This document shows, piece by piece, positions 26,463 through 36,938 of a DNA stretch of 60,410 bases. Position numbers and translations under genes: made by a program. Source of the DNA: Bondarzewia mesenterica. Lineage: Eukaryota; Basidiomycota; Agaricomycetes; Russulales; Bondarzewiaceae. The stretch lies in NCBI GenBank assembly GCA_004802705.1, contig SGPL01000008.1, positions 3,522 through 63,931 of the forward strand, written 5' to 3'. The notes beneath the pieces are model-generated. The model saw only the letters and a list, made by a program, of their open reading frames with translations, did not search any database and was not told the DNA's origin. Position 1 is the stretch's first letter; the number at the start of each line of letters is the position of its first letter.

Positions 26463-28055
26463 ATGAGTCGACATCAACCCATACCCATCAAGCGTCCCAG
26501 CATCAATACCAGCAATACCAATGATTCGTCGCGCGACCTAGTCGAGAGCTTCGATGCACTTGCGTTAGCCGGTCGTCGCAAACCTAGCACCAGTACTGGC
26601 CCGCGCCGTAGTGGGGAACAGAATATACCCCATGCCGGAGCGTTTATTGGGGGATTTAATCCAGGATTTATCCCCCCGCCCGGTATCATCTACCCACAAT
26701 CTGAGCCCGTGCGCACAGACCCAGTCTTATTTTCCGGACACATAACAGTCAAATCCCACCCTGATATACCGCATGGCAGCTCTGACCTGACACGGCTTGG
26801 AAGGGTTCCCCCGCTCCCGCACCCTCCAGCGCCGCTGTCCATGCCTACACCCCAGCATGGTCCAAGGATTTCTCGCACCATGCAGTATGCCACAATGGGT
26901 ATTGCTCCATCTCCCCCTCCTTCTATTTCGACACCTGCTCCGACACCTCCCGCAACACTCACAAAGCCGCATTCCGATCCTATAGTCCCGACCTCCATAG
27001 CCTCATCCAGCAGAACGCCTCAACGCCCACGTGTCTCCACACCGGAACAGGTGCGACGCACAGCGTCTGAGCCACTGTCCCCGGTCTCCACATCGAGCAC
27101 GCCTGGTCGAGAATTGGAGCAATGCAGCGGGATCACACTAGCGGGGAAGCGTTGCACCAGGAAAGCGAAGAAGAACCCGTACCAGGACAAGGTCTATTGC
27201 CACCAGCACAAGATCAAGGACGATGATTTCTTGGTTTTGAAGAAGAATGAATTCGTCACATTCGCAGGTGAGGGTTTGACGTTGTGCCCAATAAACTTAT
27301 TTTCATTTTGATATATGTATAACCAGATTGGATTCCGGACTACTTGTCCTCGTCGACGCAGGACGACTTGCGCGAGGAGATGAGCAAGACGCGCTCCAGC
27401 AGTGACAAAGAAGGCTACATCTACGCCTTCTTAATACGAGGTTTGTGCCAGCCGCTTCTTTCCTCTTCCAATATTCCATCTTCAACTCTCTATATAGACA
27501 GCGACATGCCAGATCATATCCATATTAAAGTCGGGCGTACAACAAATCTTAACCGTCGTATCGACCAATGGGACAAACAGTGCTTTTCGAAGCAACAAAA
27601 TCTACTAGGATGGTGGCCGGGCGGCCTCGATACGGGCGAAACGAGTGTCATCAAAGGACGCGTAAAGGCTGGACAACCGGGTGCGTGGTGCCACCGCCTC
27701 GAGCGTCTTGTGCACCTCGAGCTCGCGGATCTGGTGGCGAACATGCAATACTTGGACTCGGGATGGCCTCAAAAGGTTGTGACGGAGCCCAAGAAGGGCG
27801 CGGACAAGATTGAGAGTAAGCCGCGGTGTCCCGCCTGTAAGCTTTCACTTCTCTTTTTTCTCGCTTGGGCCTTGCATATTGCATACCTAATGGACGTTCT
27901 TTTGCACATGCGGCACTTTGGCAGGTGACACGGCTCATAAAGAAATCTTCACGTTCCGGCGCGTCAAAGAGGGGAGGTATGAGGGAAATGAATGGGAACT
28001 TATTGTGAAGCCGGTGATTGAGAAGTGGGGAGGATTTGTATCGAAGTATGTATGA
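26463..28055 (+). CDS. DUF1766 / MUG113-type GIY-YIG-like domain protein
   Basis: ATG 26463 starts a Pro/Ser-rich, probably disordered N-terminal region of about 215 residues. A small Cys/His cluster follows (EQCSGITLAGKRCTRKAKK and YCHQHK), which looks like a metal-binding knuckle. After two introns comes the T5orf172/GIY-YIG-like core: EGYIYAFLIR, then HIHIKVGRTTNLNRRIDQWD and GAWCHRLERLVHLELADL. The GIY-YIG hallmarks (YIY, KVGRT, RR, W) are present. The last part has RCPACDTAHKEIFTFRR and ends GGFVSKYV, TGA at 28053-28055. This family (called DUF1766 or MUG113) is common in fungi. Its members resemble a nuclease fold, but a reaction has not been shown to my knowledge. No frame break. Confidence 0.85.
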
Positions 28056-28668
28056 GGGTAAGTATGCAGTGTATGTATCGGCAATCCCGGTCGAAAGCTT
28101 GTGCGGGACTTCTTATTGTTTCTTGATTAACCATGTTCGTTGTATCGCCAGTTTACCATATCTGTTGCAGCCATTTCTTAACACATCTATCACTATGGAC
28201 ATGTATATACCTGCACATATCTGCACCAATTTCTTGAACGCCGCTTCAGCTGTTTTGAAGCCCTACGCTTGTTCCACAAACACCTTTTGTCTTGTTGGAG
28301 CTCGAAGGTTGAAACAAAGTAGCGCGCTGACTACATGACACGTACTATTTGTTTGATGTTGTTGACGCGTCTTGCTTTGACGGGCCACATTACTGGCACA
28401 TCGCCATTGTTCGACTTGTGTCTGGCCTTTGTCCTTGCCGCTGCCTTGCTGCTGCCCTTATTGTCTTGTCTGCACCGATACTAGCTATGCCTCCGTCGCG
28501 TTATAAAAGGCGTTCGATGACAATGTTCAACCCATCCCCCTTTCCACCGCCTTCTTTCTGCCTGGTTGTCAGATATAACCCCTGCTGTTGACTCTCATAT
28601 CGATCATACTCTTCTACCCGCTAATTCAAACCAGCGCACGTTCACCTTTATTCCCGCTGTTAATCGAG
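28056..28668. other. Intergenic region upstream of the cupredoxin gene
   Basis: No gene is supported. The right part carries the TATA box of the cupredoxin gene. Confidence 0.4.
28502..28509 (+). promoter_or_regulatory. TATA box (TATAAAAG) of the cupredoxin gene
   Basis: A perfect TATAAAAG lies about 160 bp upstream of ATG 28669 and is followed by a pyrimidine-rich leader, as expected for a strongly expressed fungal gene. Confidence 0.55.
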
Positions 28669-29958
28669 ATGTTCTCTTCACTTGTTGCTCTTGCTGCCGT
28701 CGCGTCGCTTGCGGCGATTCCACCGACCCTGGGTGTCGAACATCAGGTTGTTGTCGGAGGGCCTGGTATCCTCCAGTACAACCCTTCGAACGTTGTGAGT
28801 ATTACTTCTAGCACAACCCAGTCTTGCGTCTTATCGAACCTTTCCCTCGAATTACAGACTGCCGATCCTGGGGACGTCGTCACGTTCATCTTCAAGCAGA
28901 AGAACCATACCGTGACTCAATCCACCTTTGCGAATCCTTGTCAGCAGTCCAATGGTGGCTTTGATACTTCATTGTGCGTTTTTCCGGTTTGCTCGCCTCG
29001 GCATATACTAAACTATGTGTATGCCTCACAGTGTTTTTGTCCCCGATAACGCTACCGACAACTTCCCCGTAGCCCAATTCACGGTCGAGGACACCAATCC
29101 GGTCTGGGTCTACTGCCGTCAGGCAGATCATTGTCAACTAGGCATGGTCTTTGCGATTAATCCCGGCGACAAGCTCGCGGCCTTCCAGGCTGCTGCGACG
29201 GGCAACGCTACGTCTCAGTCTTCGGCCGTCGCCTCGTCTGCTGCTGCTTCCTCCACTGTTGCTGCCACAGCTACAGCCAGCGCGACAGGCTCCGGCGCGA
29301 CCCCGACCCCGACCTCCTCCTCGTCATCCACTGATCACAGGGTCATTGTCGGCGGCCCAAACAATCTGACGTTCCAGCCTGCGAACATCACTGCTCAGCC
29401 TAACGACACAATCACGTTTGAGTTCCACCAGAAAAACCACACCGCCACTCAGTCCACCTTCGCTTCCCCATGCGTGGGCTTGACTCAGTCGTCAACCAGC
29501 GGTCAAGTTGGTTTCAACTCTGGATTGTGAGTATCTTTCTTCTATTCGTCAATTCATTGATCGTGTGCTCATTAAACCGTTTCCATTTTAGCGTCCCCGT
29601 TTCGGACAATGCGACCTCGTTCCCCACTTTCACTATTAAAGTGAACGATGTGCGTACCATCCATGACCCGTACCTTGCTTTGCTCCTGCTGACCCCATCC
29701 CGTATCTAGTCTGCTCCCATCTGGGCATTCTGCGCGCAGGCGAACCACTGTGGCTCCGGCATGGTGTTCTCCGTCAATGCCAATGAGTCGAGTCCGAACA
29801 CGTTTGCAGCCTTCCAGGCCCGTGCCAAGCAAATCAACGGCACGAGCTCCAATTCTACGAGTAGCCCGTCCGGATCGAGTAACGGTGCTACCAGTCTCCA
29901 TCGCAGTGCAGGCATCGCGATAGCGCTCATCAGTGCTGTCCTCGGACTGTTCTTGTAG
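28669..29958 (+). CDS. GPI-anchored surface protein with two cupredoxin domains
   Basis: ATG 28669 gives a signal peptide (MFSSLVALAAVASLAAIPPT). Domain 1 starts VVVGGPGILQYNPSNV and has the four type-1 copper ligands: His in QKNHTVTQST, Cys in VWVYC, His in QADHC and Met in LGMVF. A Ser/Ala/Thr linker (about 60 residues) leads to domain 2, again with HHTATQST-like HTATQST, WAFC, QANHC and SGMVFS. The C-terminus is Ser/Gly-rich and ends in a hydrophobic tail (IAIALISAVLGLFL), the pattern of a GPI-anchor signal; TAG is at 29956-29958. Four short introns join the exons cleanly. The protein should be an extracellular electron carrier or copper-binding wall protein; the partner is unknown. Extracellular serine-rich proteins of this kind are common in mushrooms, usually with one or two cupredoxins. 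Confidence 0.92.
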
Positions 29959-30642
29959 ACGTCAGGCGAGCGGGCCGACCTGTTGCTTTTGACGATGATT
30001 TCATGAGCAGTGCTGTATTTTTGTGACATTCGTTTTGCATTCGGTTTCTTTGGCCACGTCTTGCTGTGGCATATTACACATCACGGACTGGGTTTATTAT
30101 TCGGCGGTATAAGTACTGGTAATTATATATAGCATCTAACACTGTGTCGTTAGTCTTTATTACTCTCCCTCACAATGGTTATGTTTCTGCGAGATATCTT
30201 GATTATCGAAGCGAAGCCCCTCGAAAAGCGCTACTGTGGTACCAAGGCTGGTACTTGTAAGGCACCCTCAGCGCTCCGAGAGAGGGTTTGGTACGAACCT
30301 ACTCAAACGCTTCTATGATCATCTGTCGTACCAAACCCCTCTCGCGGAGCGGGGACTTAACGTTCGTCCTTACTAATCCTCGGGTCGCGGGAAAGGGCAG
30401 CTACAGATCCCCGTCGCAGATTCCAGTGCCACGAGGCCCACGACTGTATAGAAACAAATGGTCCCGGATCGAGGGACAGTCGACCATATGTTGCACAGTT
30501 GCGAGAACCTAATGATTCATTTTCATTATTGGTTGATGCCGCTGCGGCACTCTCTGAGATATAGAGAGCCTCATTCACCCTTGGGCTCCCCCCAAATCTC
30601 CCTCAGGCTCGATCCGTGATCTCCTCCCGCGCGATACAGCCC
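29959..30642. other. Intergenic region containing an inverted repeat
   Basis: Apart from the hairpin at 30273-30350 no feature is supported. The first part should be the 3' UTR of the cupredoxin gene. Confidence 0.4.
30273..30350. repeat. Imperfect inverted repeat (24/25-bp arms, 29-bp loop)
   Basis: The arm at 30273-30296 pairs with 30326-30350 with one mismatch and one bulged base. The arms share GCTCCG at the base and GGTTTGGTACGA next to the loop. The fold would be a stable hairpin on either strand. It lies between two genes and is not part of an open frame. It may be a small MITE-like element, the terminus of a transcript, or a hairpin RNA. Confidence 0.75.
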
Positions 30643-31999
30643 ATGGCGATATCTATGAACGAAGCCCAATTGCTTGGGCTATTCTTGGAGGCGATTTTAT
30701 TTGGTGCGCCAGACTTACCAAAGGGATGTGGACGCGTCTCACCCGTATTCATGGATGCTGTGGTCGGTGGAACAGGGATTTTTTTCGCGCTGTCATGTGT
30801 GGTTGTTGTGCTGCACTATCGCCAGCCATGGCCTTCAGCGTGGATGCTGCCTGTGACTTTCGTGATGCTCGCCCTGGCGTTGAGCGTGAGTCTTTGCTTT
30901 GAAGCATGCAAAAAAAAATCCAGATATTGACGCGTCTTCCGCCATTCATCTCGTAGCACCTCATCGTCGATTTTATCAGAGCAGATCACGCGTTCGTGAT
31001 CCAGGAGCCTTTCTACTTCCTGGACATCAAGAGCCCTCTATTCCTTACCGACACTGTGATTTTGGCTGCACAGACCTTGATTGGAGACAGCATACTCGTA
31101 CGTCCGCATTAATTCAGTCATCGATTTCGTGTTGTGCTCTCACGCTGTGCTGTCTGTGACCTTTAATAGATATGGCGTTGTTATACTGTATTCCATAGAC
31201 GACTATGGGTCATCGTGTTACCTCTGCTCATGGTTGTCGGCAGTATAGGTGGGTATATCTTGAAGTCTTAGTCGCTGAAGGATGGCGTTGAATGAACGTT
31301 TTCAGCGACGACAATCGCTAATGCGACTATTTGGGCACGCGCGAGGTCATCCGGCATACAGGGTGCATCCATTCCGTGGGTTACAGCATATTTCGCACTT
31401 ACGTTGGCCCTCAATATGTATTGCACGTGTGAGCACTAAACTCTACGTTCATCAACCGCGGAGGACCTTGTGTTCAGGGACGAAATGATGCTTTGGCTAA
31501 CATTGGACCCGTTGAATGTCCAGGTGCCATCTCGATTTGGTGCATATACAATGCGCGTAAACTCGCCCATGGGGTTCGTCCATTCCTGCCTTTCATCGTC
31601 GTACTGCTCGAAAGCGGCGCGCTGTATACGCTCGGATCCTTGAGCATTCTCTGCACGATGGCTGCGGGGTCGCTCGGACAATTCACCGCCGTGAACTTGC
31701 TCTCGTCCATTGTGGTGAGCCTTACCCTTATCTCCTCCTCAATTCCACGACACATATGCACGCGCCGTGTCTTTTTCAGGGAATCATATATTCTTTAATT
31801 ATCGTGCAAATAAGGTTCGGGTCCGATACATATAGGTCCCTCATGTCGACCATGACGGGTCAGGTTGAGGTAAGTGATGATTCGTTTCCATTTCCAGATG
31901 CTGATGTGAAGTGCCATAGACGCTTGAGATTGAGATTCAATCGCGGCCTCCACCGCAACAACATGGTCACCAGCGACAAGAAAGGTATATCAAGGGCTA
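30643..31999 (+). CDS. Multi-pass integral membrane protein of a basidiomycete-specific type
   Basis: ATG 30643 starts MAISMNEAQLLGLFLEAILFG, after which an intron leads to GIFFALSCVVVVLHYRQPWP and FVMLALALS. Further short exons give DHAFVIQEPFYFLDIKSPLF, TLIGDSIL, IWRCYTVFHRRLWVIVLPLL and TTIANATIWARARSSG. They continue with WVTAYFALTLALNMYCT, RPFLPFIVVLLESGALYTLG and IIYSLIIVQIRFG. The end is TLEIEIQSRPPPQQ with TAA at 31997-31999. About seven hydrophobic segments are visible. Agaricomycete genomes carry many such proteins of unknown role with the same layout (YRLW-like and ESGALYT-like motifs). The exon edges at 30940-31000 and 31430-31500 are weak. Confidence 0.7.
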
Positions 32000-34617
32000 A
32001 GAACAGTACGAGTTGCAGGAGAAGCGTTGAACCACCACCCAAACGCCGTCAACCTCTGGGTCAGGGGGTGCAAGTGTACAATCGTGTTGTATAAAAAAAA
32101 GGTCGGACTTCGCTTTATATCTATTAGGACTCGCGGATCCCATGGATAGCAGCGGGCTTTGCCGTATACGCCCGTTGTTCAATTCAACGGCTTTTACAGA
32201 TGTTACAGCTGGTTGATTTCGTTAGTGGTCGCAAGTTACTACGACTCAGATGAGTTCAAAATAGTTGCAACGTCAAGGGGGGCTTCCACCACTTACTACC
32301 GTTCCTCGAAGCCATCCAATACTCGGATGCAAGCCCGAGTGTGTACTCACCCTGCAACTCACGTCTGCCGTAGATCTGGCAGCCCTCGTTTCAAAAAACA
32401 ACGTTGGGAGAACGTGCTCAGACGAATTTCAACTTGGGCTGTCTTTTGTCGAGAACCCGACATATGTACTTGTCCACACCACACAGATCCGTTCGATATC
32501 ATTGGCCGAGATCGCGAGTGCCGAGCGCTTCCCCCGTAAAGTTCAACAGATCTTCGGCAAGTAAACTCGCACGATTTGGGTGACGTCAAGTCTGGAAGCA
32601 AAAGGCCATAAGTATACTTCCGCTACCGAGGCCATGGCACCATGCGATTTGCGCGCGCAAATATGCTCACACCCCAAAGTTTGTTTGGCATTTGGAACCA
32701 GAGGGACGACAGTATGTAACTTAACTTGCAATGTGATGAACCTCATCGATCATCGATAGTGAATATACGAATCCTATCAGTCATGCTGTGCTCGGCGGCA
32801 TTGCTGAAAGGGCCGTGCAAGGACCCTGGCATCATGCTGTCAGAGGTTGTGTCCAAAAACACCAAATTTTAGTCAATCCGTCTCGGGTTTTTGACACGTG
32901 AGTAGTCCTTTTTGTACTGGGACATATCCGACTTCGGTCCAGTTCGTGAGCATGATGGATAGAAGATCGGCGAGACGACAGGTCATCCGCACGACATGAT
33001 GATGGCTCAAAACCGAGACTATTGCCTTCACAAATTGTGAAAGTCATGAAAATAAGTGTAATAAGTGTCGGAGACTACTCTAAACCTCGCCTTCACCCCG
33101 CAGAGTCATCCGTACTGCTCAAACACTCGCCACTACCTTCAACATCTTCAGCAGATAGCACCTCTCAACCAGCCTGGTTGCGCTGAGTCGTATCCCCTCC
33201 TCCCGAAACAATGGATTGAACTGCGTTAGTACCATCATACATGCGATCACGGAGTCTCCCCATCAATTCAGTTTGTGGGACACACATGTCGAGCAGTTAA
33301 GTATATGTATAAGTAGAGCCGCCGCGGTCGGTCGGCCTCAATCCGTCCTTGGGCAATGGGGATACAACATTGGTACCGCCGGACCTTTCATGTGCACATA
33401 CTGGATCGGACAGTTGGGCGGCCAAATTTGCCCTTTCGTCCGCATTGCAATCGGACTAGAGGGTAATTTTGGACGCAAATCCCCCTGCATATTTATACAA
33501 CCTCTAGCGGCATATGCCAGGGTCCTGCAGTGCAATGTGGCACGGGATCAGTCTCTCCAAGACATACTTTTGGATATTGGCCAGCTACTTTGGAATCCTT
33601 CATATGATCAAACCCTGGCACTGTGAGTCGTTGTCCAAATTTACTCGTGACAGTTTTGTTTCTTGTCGCTGACAACCTTCTATCACATCTAACTGGAAAA
33701 TTGAAGCTGGCTCTTCTCCGCGTCTTTACGATTCATTTCATGTATATGTCAACCTACGCGGGATGAGAGAGTTCGAATTATGTATTATTCGTGATGAGGA
33801 TGGGATGAGGTATGTATCTCAATCAATAACAGGTCACCATTGCTATCCGACCGGACTGGTCACATCAGTTGTTGCAACGACTTCACATTGCGTCTCCCGT
33901 CTTCCATTTATCACGACTGACGAGCATCTTGACTCCCGTACCTAATTTTCGGCGAAGTGACCGTAAAAACCGGCGGACAAATCCCCCAACCGACGCCCTC
34001 GTGCCAACGGAGAGCAAACAAACTGTCAGGAAGGTAACAAGTATCGTTTCCACGTAGCGCCAATTTCAACTCTAGGTGAGATACCATGGTTAGAAGCCAG
34101 GGGTATATCTGACGAAAGTTTTGGTCTGCGCTGTGATTTCATGCAATTGTACGACCACTACATTGCTCCCTCTGAAGTATTTCACTTCACATGGCTTATC
34201 GTCTCTCTAGATGATTTCGGGTACTTTCTGGCGCGACTTGCATGCCCAGTAATCGAAGTATTGAAGACAACATCCAGTTGGGGGGTTCAAACGTTCAAAG
34301 ACCTTTCTATAGGCAGTTTTGTTCTTTTTGACTTTTGTTCAAAATTCACCCCAAATGCCTTTAAATCGATTGACGCGTCGCGCCCTATACGCGTGACGTC
34401 ATGAACGCGCTTGTGGTGTCGTCAAGGCTTGGTCAAGGCCCTCAATTGGAATTCGCCCTGCAGCCACAATCAACAAACGAATAAGTCAGGAAAATCACAC
34501 GAATTTTATTATTATTATTTGTTCTCGACCCCTTACATACTCACATCCCTCAAACCACAGAACCACCGCTCCTAACTCTCACCTTCATCTGACTTTGCTC
34601 CAACAGAACGAATATTC
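32000..34617. other. Gene-poor region
   Basis: About 2.6 kb without a supported gene. The longest frame (33216-33626, 136 codons) has no domain or good start context and low similarity to anything I know. Base composition is less GC-rich than in the flanking genes. No transposon protein, terminal repeat or long tandem array is visible by eye. The final 150 bp include an A/T run (TTTTATTATTATTATTTG) that may belong to the promoter of the gene at 34618. Confidence 0.5.
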
Positions 34618-35381
34618 ATGGCTGGTACGTCGTGTTCAACGAGCTGTTTACAGACGAACTTGTAGGGTGAGACGCGCGACGTACTGACGCGCGCGTGCAG
34701 GTAGAAAACGCAGCTCAGGCGAAGCTGGCATGGCCACTCGCGGCAGCACCAAAGCAGCGCGTACCAGCGGCAGCCCCGAACACAAGACCAAAGGCAGACG
34801 TGGCCCCAAGGTCAGCCGCACCCCTGTCTTCCATTCACCCCGTGTCTCAATCCATAGCTCACCATGCGACGAACAGGCGACCCTGCCAGCGTCACAGTTT
34901 AAGGCGCGCGCGCTCCCACTCCACGTCAACGTCACGCATACGCCGCCGTCTATCCCCGGCGAGGATACCGGCGTCGCTGCCGCGTCCGCGGACCCTGGAT
35001 TCATCGGAACTTCCACGCTGCTCCCAAGCACGTTTGCGACTGGGAGCTATGGGTGGAAGGGCAGCAAGCGTCTTACGATCGAGCTTCCGAACCTTGAGGG
35101 CGGAGAAGAAAAGGAGAAGGTTCATGTGATGCTGACGTACGATATTTGCTTTCATCCGTATGGTGTGATGCTGAATTGGCGATTGGCGTATTCACAGCAT
35201 CAATGCCACGGTTATGGGCAGCAAGCAGGCTAAGGAGGGCGCTGAGGAGAAAGAAGAGGAGGCTGGTGAGGAGGCCAAGGAGGAAGCTAAGGAAGAAGCT
35301 AAAGACAGCGCCGAGGAGGAGAAAGAAGAGGAAAAAGAGGAGACCCAGGAGACCGAAGCTGCCGCTGAGGAAGCAGAGTAA
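34618..35381 (+). CDS. Hypothetical protein with basic N-terminus and acidic Glu/Lys tail
   Basis: ATG 34618 gives MAG. An intron (about 34625-34700) then joins RKRSSGEAGMATRGSTKAAR. This basic head resembles an AT-hook or nuclear segment (KTKGRRGPK). The middle has LPLHVNVTHTPPSIPGEDT, STFATGSYGWKGSKRLTIEL and KEKVHVMLT. A second intron (about 35137-35199) joins INATVMGSKQAKEGAEEK, and the last 50 residues are almost only Glu, Lys and Ala, ending AAAEEAE with TAA 35379-35381. The splice joins restore one frame and a sensible beta-rich core with the block GSYGWKGSKR, so the gene is real. I know no named family. Nuclear location is an inference from the basic head and acidic tail. Confidence 0.7.
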
Positions 35382-35626
35382 AGAGGCAGCAGCAGGACAC
35401 CCCTCCTCGCATTGATTATTCCGCTATTATGCCTTGCTACGATCTTTTGTTTTTCGTTCTTGATTTAGCTGTATTACTTTTTCCGTATCCAACCTGTTCT
35501 TGCTGGTTATTCCTGCCTAAACGACGTAGGAAATCGGGTCTCAACAACTATTTGTCTATAAGGCCCAAATGAAAAGGTGGTAGATTATTTGATACACCGG
35601 GAGATACAAGCACAGAAATACACGTG

Positions 35627-36619
35627 TTAGAGATCAAAATCCGAGTCACTGTCGTCTTCTTTCTTTGCGGCTCCTCGTATTTTCTTTGAGTAGGTTGTGG
35701 TCGACTGCATTCCCGATGATAGGTCGTCGTCTTCCTCATCTTCCTCATCTTCATCACTGTCGTCGTGTTTGGGGGCAGTTCGTCGTTCGGGGATTACGAC
35801 GGCACCCGAGGCGATGAGCAGCGCTTCCAGTTCTGTCAGCGAGAATAGGGGGGAGATCAGCATTACCGAAACATGACAGACGAGGCATAGTGTCTGACCT
35901 TCTATGCGCCGTTCGCGGTCAGCTCCCCAGGCCACGACTTGGGTTCGGATCTCGCCGCCTCTGTAGATGATGAACATGGGGACCCGTGAATCGGGAAGGT
36001 TGGGAAGACATTTGTCCCCTACGATGGAGACAAACTTCGTGCGCGGATGGCGGGCGGCAAGCGTCTGCACATGCCGGTACGCGATATCACTCCGAGGGAT
36101 CCTAGAGAGATGAGAGGAGGGAGGAGGGAATGGGAATCTCAGCGATCAAAGACCAAAGGCCCTTTATTGAGGTGATTCACCAACCCATCCTTGTATAGAA
36201 AACAGACGACTCCAGTGCCCTTGTTTTCCTCGTCTCCCAGTTCGTCCACCTTGCTAGCATCCGTCACCTCACGCGTATAATCGTCCCGCCCGATAGGGAA
36301 CACTTGCCCAAAGCGCGCTCTTTCCTCATCGCGCTTCATCTCGGCGAGCAGGCGTTGGCGGCGCGCGAAGACGTAACGTTCGGCTTCATCATCGTGTGCG
36401 TTCTCGCCGAATTCTTGGAGCTGGGAGGGCGTGAGGTCTTCGAGAAGGTCGTCGAGCGTGGGTGATGGTGGGGGCGAGGGCGAAGGTGGGGTCGGTTCGC
36501 GCGGGGGGAGGATACCGTGCTTGCGCAATGCTTCGTTGCTAAGTCGGTCGTCGGTGAGGTTCGCGCAGAAGGACGGGCGGTGCTCACAATTCCGTGTCTT
36601 CGTTAGGGTTGATGGCCAT
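35627..36619 (-). CDS. Phosducin-like protein, Plp1/PDCL3 type
   Basis: Thioredoxin-fold co-chaperone of the CCT chaperonin that helps tubulin or actin folding. ATG 36619 gives MAINPNEDTEF, and a 48-bp intron joins NEALRKHGILPPREPTPPSPSPPP, a typical start for this family. The helical part LEDLTPSQLQEFGENAHDDEAERY and RRQRLLAEMKRDEERARFG follows, then the thioredoxin-like domain: REVTDASK, GVVCFLYKDG, an intron with a GTTGGT donor, IPRSDIAYRHVQTLAARHP, TKFVSIVGDKCLPNLPDSRVP and FIIYRGGEI. The acidic tail ends DDSDSDFDL, stop at 35627. No CxxC motif is present, as expected. It is divergent to Dicer. Confidence 0.93.
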
Positions 36620-36938
36620 TTGTGGTGGTAGTATGAGTGAAAGATAGGGGGCGAGTACAGTACGGGACCTCGAGCGCTTTGGGCTGCGGTCCGCAGTTGC
36701 CGCTCCCGAGTCTCAGTTAACCGGTGCACCCTCTCCTCGTCCTCTACTCGCGTCGACAATTGCATTGGAATATTATCTGATTATCCCACCTCGTCTCATT
36801 CTTCTATACCCATCTTGTGGTTTGGCAGTTTTGTTCAAATTGTTGTACTGTTGATAAACTTTGATCTTCTCTCATCGTTGACCGGTTGTGTGTATACATA
36901 CCCAACATCTTCCTAACATCGATTCCCTCCAGCCTGTT
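36620..36938. promoter_or_regulatory. Divergent promoter region of the phosducin-like gene and Dicer
   Basis: About 320 bp separate the two start codons, so both promoters share this stretch. No strong TATA box is seen. Confidence 0.45.

Noticed and set aside
33216..33626. 136-codon plus-strand frame in the gene-poor region
   Set aside because: No domain, no good start context and no splice partner; length is within chance for this composition.
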